Below, one piece after another: positions 25,998 to 34,418 of a DNA stretch of 64,000 nucleotides. Within the stretch, counting starts at the first letter, position 1. Every line of letters begins with the position of its first letter. The stretch comes from Actinomycetes bacterium (lineage in GTDB: Bacteria > Actinomycetota > Acidimicrobiia > Acidimicrobiales > Acidimicrobilacustridaceae), in the NCBI GenBank assembly GCA_029782145.1, contig JAKOVH010000016.1:558001-622000 (forward strand), in the 5' to 3' direction. The notes beneath the pieces were generated by a model that did not search any database, was not told where the DNA came from, and saw nothing but the letters and a program-made list of their open reading frames with translations. A program made the position numbers and the translations under genes.

Positions 25998-28712
25998 TCA
26001 GCCGGACGTTGGCTCGTCGAGCTCGGCGGTGGCGATCTCCCACGGGCCCAGGTCGAGGCTGCCCTCCAGCGGCCCGAGGTCCCGGCCCCGGAGGTCGACG
26101 CGCCGGCCCGAGCGCCCGCTGAAGCGAACCGTCACCGGCTCGGGCGTGGGGTTGAAGACCCGCACCACCAGCCCACCCTGCCGGCGCAGCACGGCCGACA
26201 CCTCGGCGCCCTCGACGCGGAGGGCCGACCCCCGGGGCCCACGGTGACCGCCCCCCTCGGTGGTCAGCCCCACCAGCGGCAAGGAACGTTCGTCGACCAA
26301 CGGATACGCGATCGCGGCGAGCGGTGTCGTGTCGTCGGGGCCGAAGGCGACGCCGTAGCGCAGCACCCGCCGGCCCGGTAGCTGCGCGCCCTCGGCCGGC
26401 ACCTCGGGGCCGGCAGGCAGCGCCCGCATGGCCATCGGGCCGCGCGACAGCACGCCGGTGCAGCGCAGCAGGGTGAGGGCGAGCGCCCCGGCGGTCGGGG
26501 GCTGGGCGTCGTCGAGGTCGGTGAGCTCGTACTCGAGCAGCCCCTCGTGCACCACGACCAGCCCGCCCGCCGCCACGAAACGACGCGAGGGGAACGTCGC
26601 CAGGGCCGCCTCGGTCGGGCCTCCCTCGGCGACGGTGCCCCGCTCGACCACGGCGAACGCGCACTCCGCCTGTGCGGTCGCCGCGCGCGCCGGGAGGGGG
26701 AACCAGGAGCGCAGCCGGTGGTCACGGGTGCGGTTCTCCACCTCGGTGGTCACCCGCACCAGTCCCGAGCCGGCGTGCAGCTCGATGGTGGTCGTGACCT
26801 CGGTCAGGACCCGCCCGGTGCGGCGGTCGTCGACCACTGCCTCGGGCAGGTGGTAGGTGCGCCGCAGCTGGACCTTGGCCCGCAGCGGGCCGGCCTCCAC
26901 CAGGCGGGCGCTCACCGAGTCGGGGGTGTCGACGACGCAGTCGTGCCGCGGCGGTGACCAGTTGTAGGTGTCGCCGGCGTCGCCGTCGTCGACCAGCCGG
27001 TCGAGGCCGGCGACGCGCCGGTGGGCGCCACCGCGCTCCTCGAGGCCGAACGTGCCGTCGTCGAGGTCGACCTCGACCCGCACGAGGTCGTTGGCCAGCG
27101 ACGGCCGGGGGAGCGACGGCGAGCCGTCGGGGGCCCAGCCGTGCGCCGCCACGGGCGCCACCGGCACCGGGCCCGGCCGCCACGCCGACCAGCCGTAGCC
27201 CGGTGCGTCGGCCCACGCCACGACCCGTTGCGTGGGCGGCGCGGTCACCACCAGCCGGGCCGGCCCGTCGGGCGCCTCGGCGGCCAGGCGCTCCACCTCC
27301 TCCTTCACCGCCCCCGTGTAGCGGGTCGTGACGTCGGCGGGGTCGTGCTCGATGAGCACCTGCAGCACGCCTCGCTCGTCGACGGCCACGTCCGCTCGCA
27401 GCAGGTGCGGGTGCTCGTCGAGCGCCCGCTGCACCAGCTGCACGCACCGGGCCCGGCTGACGCCGTCGAGCACCGTGCGGCCGTCGTCGACGGACAGCAC
27501 CTGGGTGCCGGCGACGGGCTCGGTGCCGGGCAGCACGAGCTCGACGGCACCGGCGCGGTCCCGGGCCGACGCGTTCACCACGACGACCCCCGCCTCGGCC
27601 ATGGACGCCGCCACCGCGGCCAGCGCCTGGCTGGCCAGGCCCACCCCGACCTGGGTGGCCACCGCGTAGCGCCCGAGCACCGCGTCGACCACCTCGTCGG
27701 CCGAGCAGGCGCACACCGAGTCGTGGGCCGCGTTCAGCACCACCTGGTGCCAGGCCCGGTCGAGGAACGCCGCCGGCCAGCGCTCGGCCGGTAGGAACAG
27801 GGCGCACAGCGGCTCGGCCACCCGTTCCAGCACCCGCTCGGCGCGCGCCGCCGCCTGCTTGACGTCGACCCGGTTGGAGGCGACGCCCATGAGCAGGTTG
27901 GCCCGAGCGCCCGAGCGCAGCTCGCCTCGCCACCGGGGGAGCCCCTCGACCGGCCCGCCGCGGAGGTGCTCGGTGAGGCTGGTCACCACGAACCGGTACC
28001 GGTCCTGGGCGGCGTTGGCCTCGGCGACCACCCGCCCCAGCCACGGCTGGGGCGCGAGGTGGTCCGTGCCGTTCATCCAGAGGATCGGACCGACCAGCAT
28101 CGGGCCGTGGGCCTCGTCGTAGCGGGCGACCATGGCGGCGAGCTCCTCGCCGCCATGGGGCAGCGCAGCGCCGTTGCCGTAGCCCTCGGGCAGGTACTCG
28201 GCGCGCACCACCGACCCGTCGGGTGCCTCCCACCAGAACGCCGAGCGGTCGACGGCCGCCGGCACCCCCCGCCAGACGACGGCGTGCTCGAGCCCCGCCG
28301 CCCGCAGGATCTGCGGCATCTGGGCCACGTGCCCGAACATGTCCGGGAGGTAGCCGACCTCCATGGCGCCGCCGAAGGCCTCGGCCCGCTGCAGGCCGGC
28401 CTGCAGGTCGCGCACGATCGTCTCGCCCGACACCAGGAACTCGTCCATCAGCACGTACCACGGGCCCACCGCGAGTCGGCCGGCGGTGGCCAGGCGGCGC
28501 AGGGCCTCCTCGGCCTCGGGCCGGACCGCCAGGTGGTCGTCGATCGCCGCCATCTGCCCGTCGAGCATGAAGTGGGCGTAGGACGGGTCGGCCTCGAGGC
28601 GGGGCAGCAGGTCGTCGAGCAGCTCGACCAGGCGCAGCCGGAACGTGTCGAACGGGGAGTACCACTCCCTGTCCCAGTGCGTGTGGGGCACGACGCTCAC
28701 GGTCCGCGGCAC
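25998..28712 (-). CDS. Glycoside hydrolase family 38 alpha-mannosidase
   Basis: 904 residues. The catalytic N-terminal domain starts VSVVPHTHWDREWYSPFDTFR, with zinc ligands in HTHWD (residues 10-14), and the nucleophile Asp124 in GYLPDMFGHVAQMPQIL. NAAHDS near residue 385 is a typical zinc/substrate segment. A beta-sandwich C-terminal half follows. It hydrolyses alpha-mannosides; without a signal peptide it is probably cytoplasmic, for turnover of imported or self glycans. GTG at 28712 is 6 nt after TACGCT (28719-28724), a leaderless-type start; the longer open frame is antisense of the RpiB-like gene. Divergent from that isomerase gene and convergent with the cyclase. Confidence 0.93.
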   Translation of the reverse strand: MPRTVSVVPHTHWDREWYSPFDTFRLRLVELLDDLLPRLEADPSYAHFMLDGQMAAIDDHLAVRPEAEEALRRLATAGRLAVGPWYVLMDEFLVSGETIVRDLQAGLQRAEAFGGAMEVGYLPDMFGHVAQMPQILRAAGLEHAVVWRGVPAAVDRSAFWWEAPDGSVVRAEYLPEGYGNGAALPHGGEELAAMVARYDEAHGPMLVGPILWMNGTDHLAPQPWLGRVVAEANAAQDRYRFVVTSLTEHLRGGPVEGLPRWRGELRSGARANLLMGVASNRVDVKQAAARAERVLERVAEPLCALFLPAERWPAAFLDRAWHQVVLNAAHDSVCACSADEVVDAVLGRYAVATQVGVGLASQALAAVAASMAEAGVVVVNASARDRAGAVELVLPGTEPVAGTQVLSVDDGRTVLDGVSRARCVQLVQRALDEHPHLLRADVAVDERGVLQVLIEHDPADVTTRYTGAVKEEVERLAAEAPDGPARLVVTAPPTQRVVAWADAPGYGWSAWRPGPVPVAPVAAHGWAPDGSPSLPRPSLANDLVRVEVDLDDGTFGLEERGGAHRRVAGLDRLVDDGDAGDTYNWSPPRHDCVVDTPDSVSARLVEAGPLRAKVQLRRTYHLPEAVVDDRRTGRVLTEVTTTIELHAGSGLVRVTTEVENRTRDHRLRSWFPLPARAATAQAECAFAVVERGTVAEGGPTEAALATFPSRRFVAAGGLVVVHEGLLEYELTDLDDAQPPTAGALALTLLRCTGVLSRGPMAMRALPAGPEVPAEGAQLPGRRVLRYGVAFGPDDTTPLAAIAYPLVDERSLPLVGLTTEGGGHRGPRGSALRVEGAEVSAVLRRQGGLVVRVFNPTPEPVTVRFSGRSGRRVDLRGRDLGPLEGSLDLGPWEIATAELDEPTSG

Positions 28713-28763
28713 GGCCTCAGCGTAGGAGCCGACCGGATCGGCGCCGGTCGTAGCGTTGAGGCC

Positions 28764-29171
28764 ATGCGCATCGCCTACGGCACCGACGACCCCACCCCCG
28801 CCACCGAGGAGCTGCGCGCCCACCTCGAGGCGGCCGGTCACGAGGTGGAGGTGGTGGCCGACGGCCTCGAGTGGCCCGACGCGGGCCGGGCGGTGGGCGA
28901 GGCGGTCGCCGTCGGCCGGGCCGACCGGGGTGTCGTGTGGTGCTGGACCGGCACGGGCGTGGTGATGGCGGCCACCAAGGTCGGCGGTGTGCGCGCCGCG
29001 TTGTGCGCCGACGCCGAGACGGCGCGCGGGGCCCGCCGGTGGAACGACGCCAACGTGGTGGGGCTGTCCCTGCGGCTCACCACCGCGGCGGTGGCCGCCG
29101 AGATCGTCGACGCGTTCCTCGCCACCCCGGTCGACGAGGGGGAGCGGCGGTCGATCGACCGGCTCGGCTGA
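28764..29171 (+). CDS. RpiB/LacA/LacB-family sugar-phosphate isomerase-like protein
   Basis: 135 residues. The family pattern is clear: catalytic Cys in WCWTGTGVVMAATKVGGVRAALC, then ETARGARRWNDANVVGLSLRLT. RpiB enzymes interconvert ribose-5-phosphate and ribulose-5-phosphate; LacA/B act on galactose-6-phosphate. The usual N-terminal DHAG with its phosphate/ring contacts is replaced by DDPT, and the HNDAN motif reads WNDAN, so substrate may differ or activity be altered. ATG at 28764 is 7 nt after TAGCGT (28751-28756), without a ribosome site. Divergent from the GH38 gene across 51 nt, so both promoters are packed in that gap. Confidence 0.82.
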   Translation: MRIAYGTDDPTPATEELRAHLEAAGHEVEVVADGLEWPDAGRAVGEAVAVGRADRGVVWCWTGTGVVMAATKVGGVRAALCADAETARGARRWNDANVVGLSLRLTTAAVAAEIVDAFLATPVDEGERRSIDRLG

Positions 29172-29288
29172 CGCCACGCCGCCCGGCCCGGAGAGGCCGG
29201 CCGACGCATCGCTTCCAGAGCGTCGCTGCCGCGGCTGCAGGGTGTTACCGGCCGGTCACGGGTCGTGGCACGTGGCCGTCGTCACGTC

Positions 29289-29294
29289 TAGAGT
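29289..29294 (+). promoter_or_regulatory. Candidate -10 hexamer for the peptide-binding lipoprotein gene
   Basis: TAGAGT sits about 64 nt before the ATG. The resulting leader would hold the strong AAGGAGGAG ribosome site. The rest of 29172-29357 shows no gene. Confidence 0.35.
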
Positions 29295-29357
29295 GCCGGC
29301 CGGGTGGACGCCGGGGGGCGCCCGCACCGCCGGCTCCGGCCGAAGGAGGAGCAGCTC

Positions 29358-31034
29358 ATGCCAACCCGTCACGGGTCTCGACAGTGGATCGTGGTCACGG
29401 CCGTGCTCGCCGTGCTGGGCCTGGTGCTGGCCGCCTGTGGGAGCGACTCGGGCTCGAGCGACAACGGCGGCACGAACAAGGGCGAGGTCACCGACGTCAC
29501 GATCGCCGCCTCGGGCTCGCCCAAGCCGGGGGGCACGCTGAAGTACGGCGTCGAGGCGGAGACCGACGGGTTCAACCCCACCACCAACCGCTGGGCGATC
29601 TCCGGGCTGATGGTGGCCAACGCGGTGTTCGACCCGCTCGCCGCCTACGACGCCGACGGCAAGGTCCAGCCCTACCTGGCCAAGGCCTTCACGCCGAGCG
29701 CCGACTTCAAGACCTGGACCATCGAGCTGCGGCCGAACGTCACCTTCCACGACGGCACGCCCCTCGACGGCGCCGCGGTGAAGAAGGACCTCGACGCGCT
29801 CCGGGCCTCGGCGCTCACCGGGGCGGCGGTGGCCAACGTGTCGTCGATCGAGGTCGACCCGGCGAACCCGCTGAACGTCATCGTCACCATGGTCGACCCG
29901 TGGGCGTCGTTCCCGGCGTCGCTCACCGCGCAGGCCGGCATGATCGCCGCTCCGGCGCAGCTCGACGCCACCGGCGACGCCGCCTCGCGGGTGCCGATCG
30001 GCACCGGCCCGTTCCAGTTCAAGGAGTGGGTGCCCGACAACCGGTGGGTCGGCACCAAGTACGCCAACTACTGGCGCACCGACAGCGACGGCAACAAGCT
30101 GCCGTACCTCGACCAGGTCGAGTTCCGGCCCATCGTCGACCCCAACAACCGCACCAACGCGCTGATCTCCGGCGACGTGCAGATGATCCACACCACCGAC
30201 TGGGCGGGGATCGCCTCGCTGCACTCACAGGCCGAGTCGGGCAACCTGCAGGTCGTCGCCGACCCGACCGAGTCCGAAGAGAGCCTCGTGCTCATCAACA
30301 CCACCAAGGCGCCCGTCGACGACGTGCGGGTGCGCCGCGCCATGGCGCTGTGCACCGACCGCGACCAGGTCCTGGCCGTGTCGGAGACGCCCGCCGACAA
30401 GGCGGCCGACAGCCAGTTCGCCAAGTCGTCGCCGTGGTACGCCGACAGCGGGTTCCCGCAGCTCGACGTGCAGGCCGGCACCGACCTGATCAACCAGGTG
30501 AAGGCCGAGAAGGGCCCGGTGACCTTCACCCTCACCACCACCCCGGTGCCGGTGAACACCGCCACGACCCAGGTCCTGGCCCAGCAGTGGAGCCAGTGCG
30601 GCATGGACGTGCAGCTCAGCACCTCGGAGCAGAGCAAGTTCATCCAGGACGCCGTCACCGGCAACTACCAGGCGAACCTCTGGCGCCAGTTCGCGGCCAC
30701 CGACCCCGACGCCGACTACGTCTGGTGGATCGGCAAGAACGCGTCGGGCCCGCTGGCGCTGAACATGGCCCGCCTCAACGACCCGCAGATCGACCAGGCC
30801 CTCAACACCGCTCGTGCGTCGAACGACCAGGCGGTGCGCAAGCAGGCCTACGCCGACCTGCAGAAGCGCCAGACCGAGCTGCTGCCCTACATCTGGCTGG
30901 CCCACAGCCAGTGGGCGATCGGGGCGGCCAACAACGTCCGGAACCTGACCAACGTGAGCCTCCCCGACGGCCAGCCGTCCCAGCCGTTCCAGGCGGGCGT
31001 CGAGCGCCTCACCGAGACCTGGTTCGACAACTAG
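29358..31034 (+). CDS. Peptide/nickel-type ABC substrate-binding lipoprotein (family 5), no permease nearby
   Basis: 558 residues. Signal peptide with lipobox LVLAACGSD, a Ser/Gly/Asn linker, then the family 5 features GGTLKYGVEAETDGFNPTTN, YLAKAFTPSADFKTWTIELRPNVTFHDGTPLDG, GTGPFQFKEWVPDNRW and VRRAMALCTDRDQV. It would bind oligopeptides or similar ligands outside the membrane. DppB/C/D/F-type genes are absent from both sides, so it must work with a transporter encoded elsewhere or as a sensor. ATG at 29358 has an excellent AAGGAGGAG site. A perfect hairpin follows the stop. Confidence 0.9.
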   Translation: MPTRHGSRQWIVVTAVLAVLGLVLAACGSDSGSSDNGGTNKGEVTDVTIAASGSPKPGGTLKYGVEAETDGFNPTTNRWAISGLMVANAVFDPLAAYDADGKVQPYLAKAFTPSADFKTWTIELRPNVTFHDGTPLDGAAVKKDLDALRASALTGAAVANVSSIEVDPANPLNVIVTMVDPWASFPASLTAQAGMIAAPAQLDATGDAASRVPIGTGPFQFKEWVPDNRWVGTKYANYWRTDSDGNKLPYLDQVEFRPIVDPNNRTNALISGDVQMIHTTDWAGIASLHSQAESGNLQVVADPTESEESLVLINTTKAPVDDVRVRRAMALCTDRDQVLAVSETPADKAADSQFAKSSPWYADSGFPQLDVQAGTDLINQVKAEKGPVTFTLTTTPVPVNTATTQVLAQQWSQCGMDVQLSTSEQSKFIQDAVTGNYQANLWRQFAATDPDADYVWWIGKNASGPLALNMARLNDPQIDQALNTARASNDQAVRKQAYADLQKRQTELLPYIWLAHSQWAIGAANNVRNLTNVSLPDGQPSQPFQAGVERLTETWFDN

Positions 31035-31058
31035 CCGCTTCCGCGGACGGGAACCGCG

Positions 31059-31088
31059 CTGTGGCCCGGCGTCATCGCCGGGCCACAG
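31059..31088 (+). terminator. Perfect 12-bp hairpin after the peptide-binding protein gene
   Basis: CTGTGGCCCGGC (31059-31070), loop GTCATC, GCCGGGCCACAG (31077-31088). It begins 25 nt after the stop codon. No T-run follows. Confidence 0.65.
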
Positions 31089-31156
31089 TCGCGTCCGGGG
31101 GGCCATCGACGGCACGCCATGAGGGCACCGTGGCCCGGGCGCTACGGTCGGGTGCC

Positions 31157-31855
31157 GTGACGACCGTGGTCCCCCCGCTGCGCTCGGCCCTGCGGGCCAA
31201 GTCGCCCTCGCTGGCGACCGAGCGTGAGCTGTGGGCCGCCGGCGACGATGTCGTGGTCGGGGTCGACGAGGTGGGCCGGGGGGCCTGGGCCGGGCCGCTC
31301 GTGGTCGGCGCGGCCGTGGTGCCGAGCGACCGGCGCATCTACAAGGTCCGCGACTCGAAGCTGCTCACCGAGACCGAGCGCGAGGCCATGTTCGAGCGGG
31401 TGGCGGGCTGGTGCCGGGCGTGGTCGGTGGGCCTGGCCACCCACACCGAGTGCGACGAGCTCGGCATGTCGGCGGCCCAGAAGCTGGCCGCCCAGCGGGC
31501 CCTCGACGGGCTCGGGCTGACCCCCGACCGGGTGCTGCTCGACGGCAACTGGGACTTCGTCGGCGGGGGCATCACCCGCACCATGGTGAAGGGCGATGCC
31601 CGCTGCCTGTCGATCGCGTCGGCGTCGATCCTGGCCAAGGTGAGCCGCGACCGGCTCATGCGGGTCGAGGCCGAGCACTTCCCCGGCTACGACTTCCACG
31701 CCAACAAGGGCTACCCGTGCCCCCGTCACAAGCTCGCCCTGGCCGCCATGGGACCCACGAGCATCCACCGGCGCACGTGGGCGTTCATGGACTCGCTGCC
31801 GTGGACCGGCGTCGCTCGCACCCCGCCGGTGGGCAGCCAGCCGACGTTGTTCTGA
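31157..31855 (+). CDS. rnhB: Ribonuclease HII
   Basis: 232 residues. Catalytic acids appear in order: VVGVDEVGRGAWAGP (Asp, Glu), VLLDGNWDFV (Asp) and SILAKVSRDRLM (Asp), with the family motifs DSKLLTETER, KGDARCLSIASASI and GYDFHANKGYP. It removes ribonucleotides and RNA primers from DNA-RNA hybrids. The frame is open for thousands of bases upstream by chance. GTG at 31157 was chosen because TACGGT (31143-31148) lies 8 nt upstream, matching the leaderless pattern; a GTG at 31130 is an alternative. The SDR gene follows after 26 nt with its own ribosome site. Confidence 0.95.
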   Translation: MTTVVPPLRSALRAKSPSLATERELWAAGDDVVVGVDEVGRGAWAGPLVVGAAVVPSDRRIYKVRDSKLLTETEREAMFERVAGWCRAWSVGLATHTECDELGMSAAQKLAAQRALDGLGLTPDRVLLDGNWDFVGGGITRTMVKGDARCLSIASASILAKVSRDRLMRVEAEHFPGYDFHANKGYPCPRHKLALAAMGPTSIHRRTWAFMDSLPWTGVARTPPVGSQPTLF

Positions 31856-31881
31856 CCGGAACGGACCGGAAGGGAGCCGAC

Positions 31882-32607
31882 ATGGCCGAGCAGGACACCG
31901 TGGCGGGCCGCCTGGCCGGCAAGGTGGCGATCATCACCGGTGCCGCCCGCGGCCAGGGCCTCGCCGAGGCGCAGCGGTTCGCGGCGGAGGGCGCCCACGT
32001 CGTGGCCGGAGACGTCCTCGACCACGAGGGCATCCACCTCGACGTCACCTCGCCGGCCAGCTGGGCCGCCGCCGTGCAGGTCGCGGTGGAGCGCCACGGC
32101 CGGGTCGACGTGCTGGTGAACAACGCGGGCGTCCACGCGGCGGCGCTGGTGCACGAGATGCCCGAGGAGGACTTCCGCCGGGTGCTCGACGTGAACCTGA
32201 TGGGCCCGTTCCTCGGCATCCAGGCCGTGGTGCCCGCCATGCCCCGCGGCGGGTCGATCATCAACGTGTCGTCGCTCAACGGGCTGGCCGCCCAGGCCCG
32301 CACGGCCGCCTACACCTCGTCGAAGTTCGCCCTGCGCGGCCTCACCAAGGCCGCCGCCCTCGACCTCGGCCCCCTCGGCATCCGGGTGAACGCCATCCTG
32401 CCGGGGGTGATCCGCACCCCGATGGTCGCCCCCGTGGTCGAGCAGCGGGAGGCCGAGCTCGCCGCCGGTCTGCCCCTGGGGCGCATCGGCGAGCCCACCG
32501 ACGTGGCGTCGGCCGCCGTGTTCCTCGCCAGCGACGACTCGTCGTGGCTCACCGGCATCGACCTCACCGTCGACGGGGGCCACACCGCGTCGACCCCTCG
32601 CCTGTAG
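31882..32607 (+). CDS. Short-chain dehydrogenase/reductase (3-alpha/20-beta-hydroxysteroid dehydrogenase-like)
   Basis: 241 residues, classical SDR. Cofactor motif ITGAARGQG, NNAG in LVNNAGVHAA, catalytic Ser in INVSSLNG, YTSSKFALRG (YxxxK) and the end GRIGEPTDVASAAVFLASDDSSWLTGIDLTVDGG. The closest style is the NAD(H)-dependent 3-alpha/20-beta-hydroxysteroid dehydrogenase group common in actinobacteria, but substrates of SDRs cannot be set by sequence. ATG at 31882 follows GGAAGGGAG. Likely co-transcribed with rnhB. The TGxxxGxG loop is GAARGQG rather than the common GGxxGIG. Confidence 0.92.
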   Translation: MAEQDTVAGRLAGKVAIITGAARGQGLAEAQRFAAEGAHVVAGDVLDHEGIHLDVTSPASWAAAVQVAVERHGRVDVLVNNAGVHAAALVHEMPEEDFRRVLDVNLMGPFLGIQAVVPAMPRGGSIINVSSLNGLAAQARTAAYTSSKFALRGLTKAAALDLGPLGIRVNAILPGVIRTPMVAPVVEQREAELAAGLPLGRIGEPTDVASAAVFLASDDSSWLTGIDLTVDGGHTASTPRL

Positions 32608-32699
32608 CCGTCGCCCGGTCGCGACCGAGCCTGCGGCCGTGTTCGGGGGCGGCGGGAGGCGCGGCGTGAGGCCCGGCCAGCCGGGGCTACCCTCGCCGC

Positions 32700-33173
32700 A
32701 TGCCGCGCCGCTCCTGGGCCCTGCTCGCCGCCTTCGTCGCGTGGACGGCGTTCGTGTGGGTGAACCGCATCGTCAACGCCTGGAGCTCCACCACCGAGAC
32801 CACCGGCGGGAAGGTCCTCTCCACCGTGCTGTCGGGCGTGATGCTGGCCCTGGCCGCGGGCGCGGCCGTGGTGCTGGTGCGCACGTGGCGGGCGCCGCTC
32901 GGCGTGCTGGGCGCCCGCTTCCTGCAGCTGTTCTGCGGCGTCACCGTCGCCATGTGGGTGGTGCGGGCCGCCCAGATCGTGATGTCCGACCACGAGGTGG
33001 GGTTCAAGGTCGTGCACGTGGTGCTCGGCGTCATCTCGGTCGCCCTGGCCGTGGGTGTGTGGCGGATCGCCGCGCCGGTGGCGGGCCGCCGGCAGCCTGG
33101 TGCCGACCGCGCCGACCCCGCCGACCGGTCGCGACCCCCGCTCGCCGGCGCCGGAGATGGTGGCCGGCGCTGA
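32700..33173 (+). CDS. Small integral membrane protein
   Basis: 157 residues with four predicted transmembrane helices: about 7-25 (WALLAAFVAWTAFVWV), 40-62 (VLSTVLSGVMLALAAGAAVVLV), 72-95 (LGARFLQLFCGVTVAMWVV) and 105-125 (VVHVVLGVISVALAVGVW). A basic, proline-rich cytoplasmic tail follows. No family recognised. ATG at 32700 is 6 nt after TACCCT (32688-32693), so probably leaderless. Confidence 0.7.
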   Translation: MPRRSWALLAAFVAWTAFVWVNRIVNAWSSTTETTGGKVLSTVLSGVMLALAAGAAVVLVRTWRAPLGVLGARFLQLFCGVTVAMWVVRAAQIVMSDHEVGFKVVHVVLGVISVALAVGVWRIAAPVAGRRQPGADRADPADRSRPPLAGAGDGGRR

Positions 33174-33197
33174 CGCCCGGCTAGCATCACCGCCGCC

Positions 33198-33521
33198 ATG
33201 GGACAGCCAGTCACCGTCATCGAGAAGCCCTCGGCGCACCCCGGTGTGGTGCGCTTCGAGACCAACCGGGTGCTCACCGGCATGGGCCAGGAGCTCTTCC
33301 GGTCGCTCGACGACGCCAAGGCCGACCGGCCCGCCGACCGCATCGCCCGTGCGCTGTTCGAGCGCGGCGGCGTCAAGGCCGTCCACGTGAACAGCAACGT
33401 GATCACCGTGCACCTCGACCGCTCCGACGCCGAGCCCGGCATCAAGGAGATCATCGAGGACCTCTACACCTACTACCGCGAGGGCGTGGGGGTCGTGGTG
33501 CCCGAGGGCGTCGGCGACTGA
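33198..33521 (+). CDS. Nfu/NifU N-terminal-like domain protein
   Basis: 107 residues resembling the Nfu_N domain: VVRFETNRVLTGMG, then ADRIARALFERGGVKAVHVNSNVITVHLDRS, then IKEIIEDLYTYYREG. In Nfu proteins this domain precedes the CxxC iron-sulfur scaffold domain, which is missing here; stand-alone versions exist and their function is unclear. No cysteine at all, so it cannot hold a cluster by itself. ATG at 33198 is 10 nt after TAGCAT (33182-33187). A hairpin follows 6 nt after the stop, before the imuA' promoter. Confidence 0.65.
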   Translation: MGQPVTVIEKPSAHPGVVRFETNRVLTGMGQELFRSLDDAKADRPADRIARALFERGGVKAVHVNSNVITVHLDRSDAEPGIKEIIEDLYTYYREGVGVVVPEGVGD

Positions 33522-33526
33522 TCCCG

Positions 33527-33571
33527 AGCTGGTTCCCGACGTTCCGGTTCCCGGAACGTTCGGAACCAGCT
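33527..33571 (+). terminator. Long hairpin between the Nfu_N-like gene and imuA'
   Basis: A 21-nt left arm beginning AGCTGGTTCCC pairs with a right arm ending GGAACCAGCT at 19 of 21 positions around a 3-nt loop. It starts 6 nt after the stop at 33521. It probably insulates the SOS promoter at 33628-33647 from upstream transcription. Confidence 0.6.
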
Positions 33572-33627
33572 TCGCGGTGCGGTGGGCCGGGGTGGCGGGG
33601 TGGCCCGGGGCGCGCCGGTTGCGAGCG

Positions 33628-33647
33628 CCGTACGGCTGTTCGATACT
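33628..33647 (+). promoter_or_regulatory. LexA (SOS) box overlapping the -10 of imuA'
   Basis: CGTAC-GGCT-GTTCGA (33629-33643) differs at one position from the actinobacterial LexA consensus CGAAC-N4-GTTCG. Its 3' half runs into GATACT (33642-33647), a -10-like hexamer 6 nt before the second of two adjacent GTG codons (33654). LexA binding here would block the promoter directly. The arrangement mirrors the dnaE2 promoter at 39.75 kb. Confidence 0.7.
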
Positions 33648-33653
33648 GGGGTG

Positions 33654-34418
33654 GTGGTCGTCCCCGCCGAGCTGCGCCAGGTGGCCGACCGGGCCCGCCC
33701 GGTCACCCTGGCCCGTGAACGGACCCTTCCCGTCGTCGAGCCGCTGCGGCCCCTCCTGCCCGACGGCGCCCTGGCTCGGGGGAGCGCGGTGGCCGTCGCC
33801 GGCGCCGGCGCCACGACCCTCGCCCTGACCCTGGCCGCCGGGCCGTCGCTCGCCGGGGCGTGGGTGGTCGTGGTGGGCTTGGCCGAGCTGGGCCTCGCCG
33901 CGGCGGCCGAGGCTGGTGTCGACCTGCGCCGCCTCGCCCTGGTCGACGCGCCCGAGCCGGGGCGGTGGGCCACGGTGGTGGCGGCCCTCGTCGGTGGGGT
34001 CGACGTGATCGTGGTCGACGGCCGGGCCCTGCTGACGCCCTCCGAAGGGCGCCGCCTGGCATCTCGGGTGCGCGAGCGCGGCTCGGTGCTCGTGGCGCTC
34101 TCGCCGGGGTCGCTGCCGGCGGTGCGCCGGCCCGGGGCCTGGCCGGCCGACGTCACCCTCTCGGTGGCCGCCGGGCGCTGGGAGGGCCTGGGGGCCGGGC
34201 ACGGGCACCTCCGTCGTCGGCGGGTGAGGGTCGAGGCCGAGGGGCGGGGCCGGGCCTCGCGCCCCCGCCGTGCCGACCTGTGGCTCCCCGCCGTCCCCTC
34301 TCCGGCTTCTCCCTCCACGGGCTCGAACGTGGCTGCTCTGACGACCACGTTCGATCCCGCCCAGGAGGAGGGTTCGACGGTCGTCCCTCTGCGGAGGGCG
34401 GGACGGGCGGCCCGATGA
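33654..34418 (+). CDS. imuA': ImuA' (RecA-like accessory protein of the SOS mutasome)
   Basis: 254 residues. Segments VVEPLRPLLPDGALARGSAVAVAGAG and TTLALTLAAGPSLAGAWVVVVGLAELGLAAAAEAG match actinobacterial ImuA', a RecA-fold protein whose P-loop is degenerate (GAGATT instead of GxxxxGK). A hydrophobic strand DVIVVDGRALLTPSEGRRL corresponds to the Walker B region. ImuA' works with ImuB and DnaE2 in error-prone lesion bypass. The open frame reaches back to 33582, but the LexA box at 33628-33643 implies a start at GTG 33651 or, better, 33654, giving a leaderless transcript. Its stop overlaps the imuB start (ATGA). The C-terminal 60 residues are low-complexity. Confidence 0.8.
   Translation: MVVPAELRQVADRARPVTLARERTLPVVEPLRPLLPDGALARGSAVAVAGAGATTLALTLAAGPSLAGAWVVVVGLAELGLAAAAEAGVDLRRLALVDAPEPGRWATVVAALVGGVDVIVVDGRALLTPSEGRRLASRVRERGSVLVALSPGSLPAVRRPGAWPADVTLSVAAGRWEGLGAGHGHLRRRRVRVEAEGRGRASRPRRADLWLPAVPSPASPSTGSNVAALTTTFDPAQEEGSTVVPLRRAGRAAR

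Noticed and set aside
28871..31855. Apparent 994-residue protein ending in RNase HII
   Set aside because: The frame runs through the RpiB-like and peptide-binding genes without a stop by composition alone. RNase HII is complete from GTG 31157.
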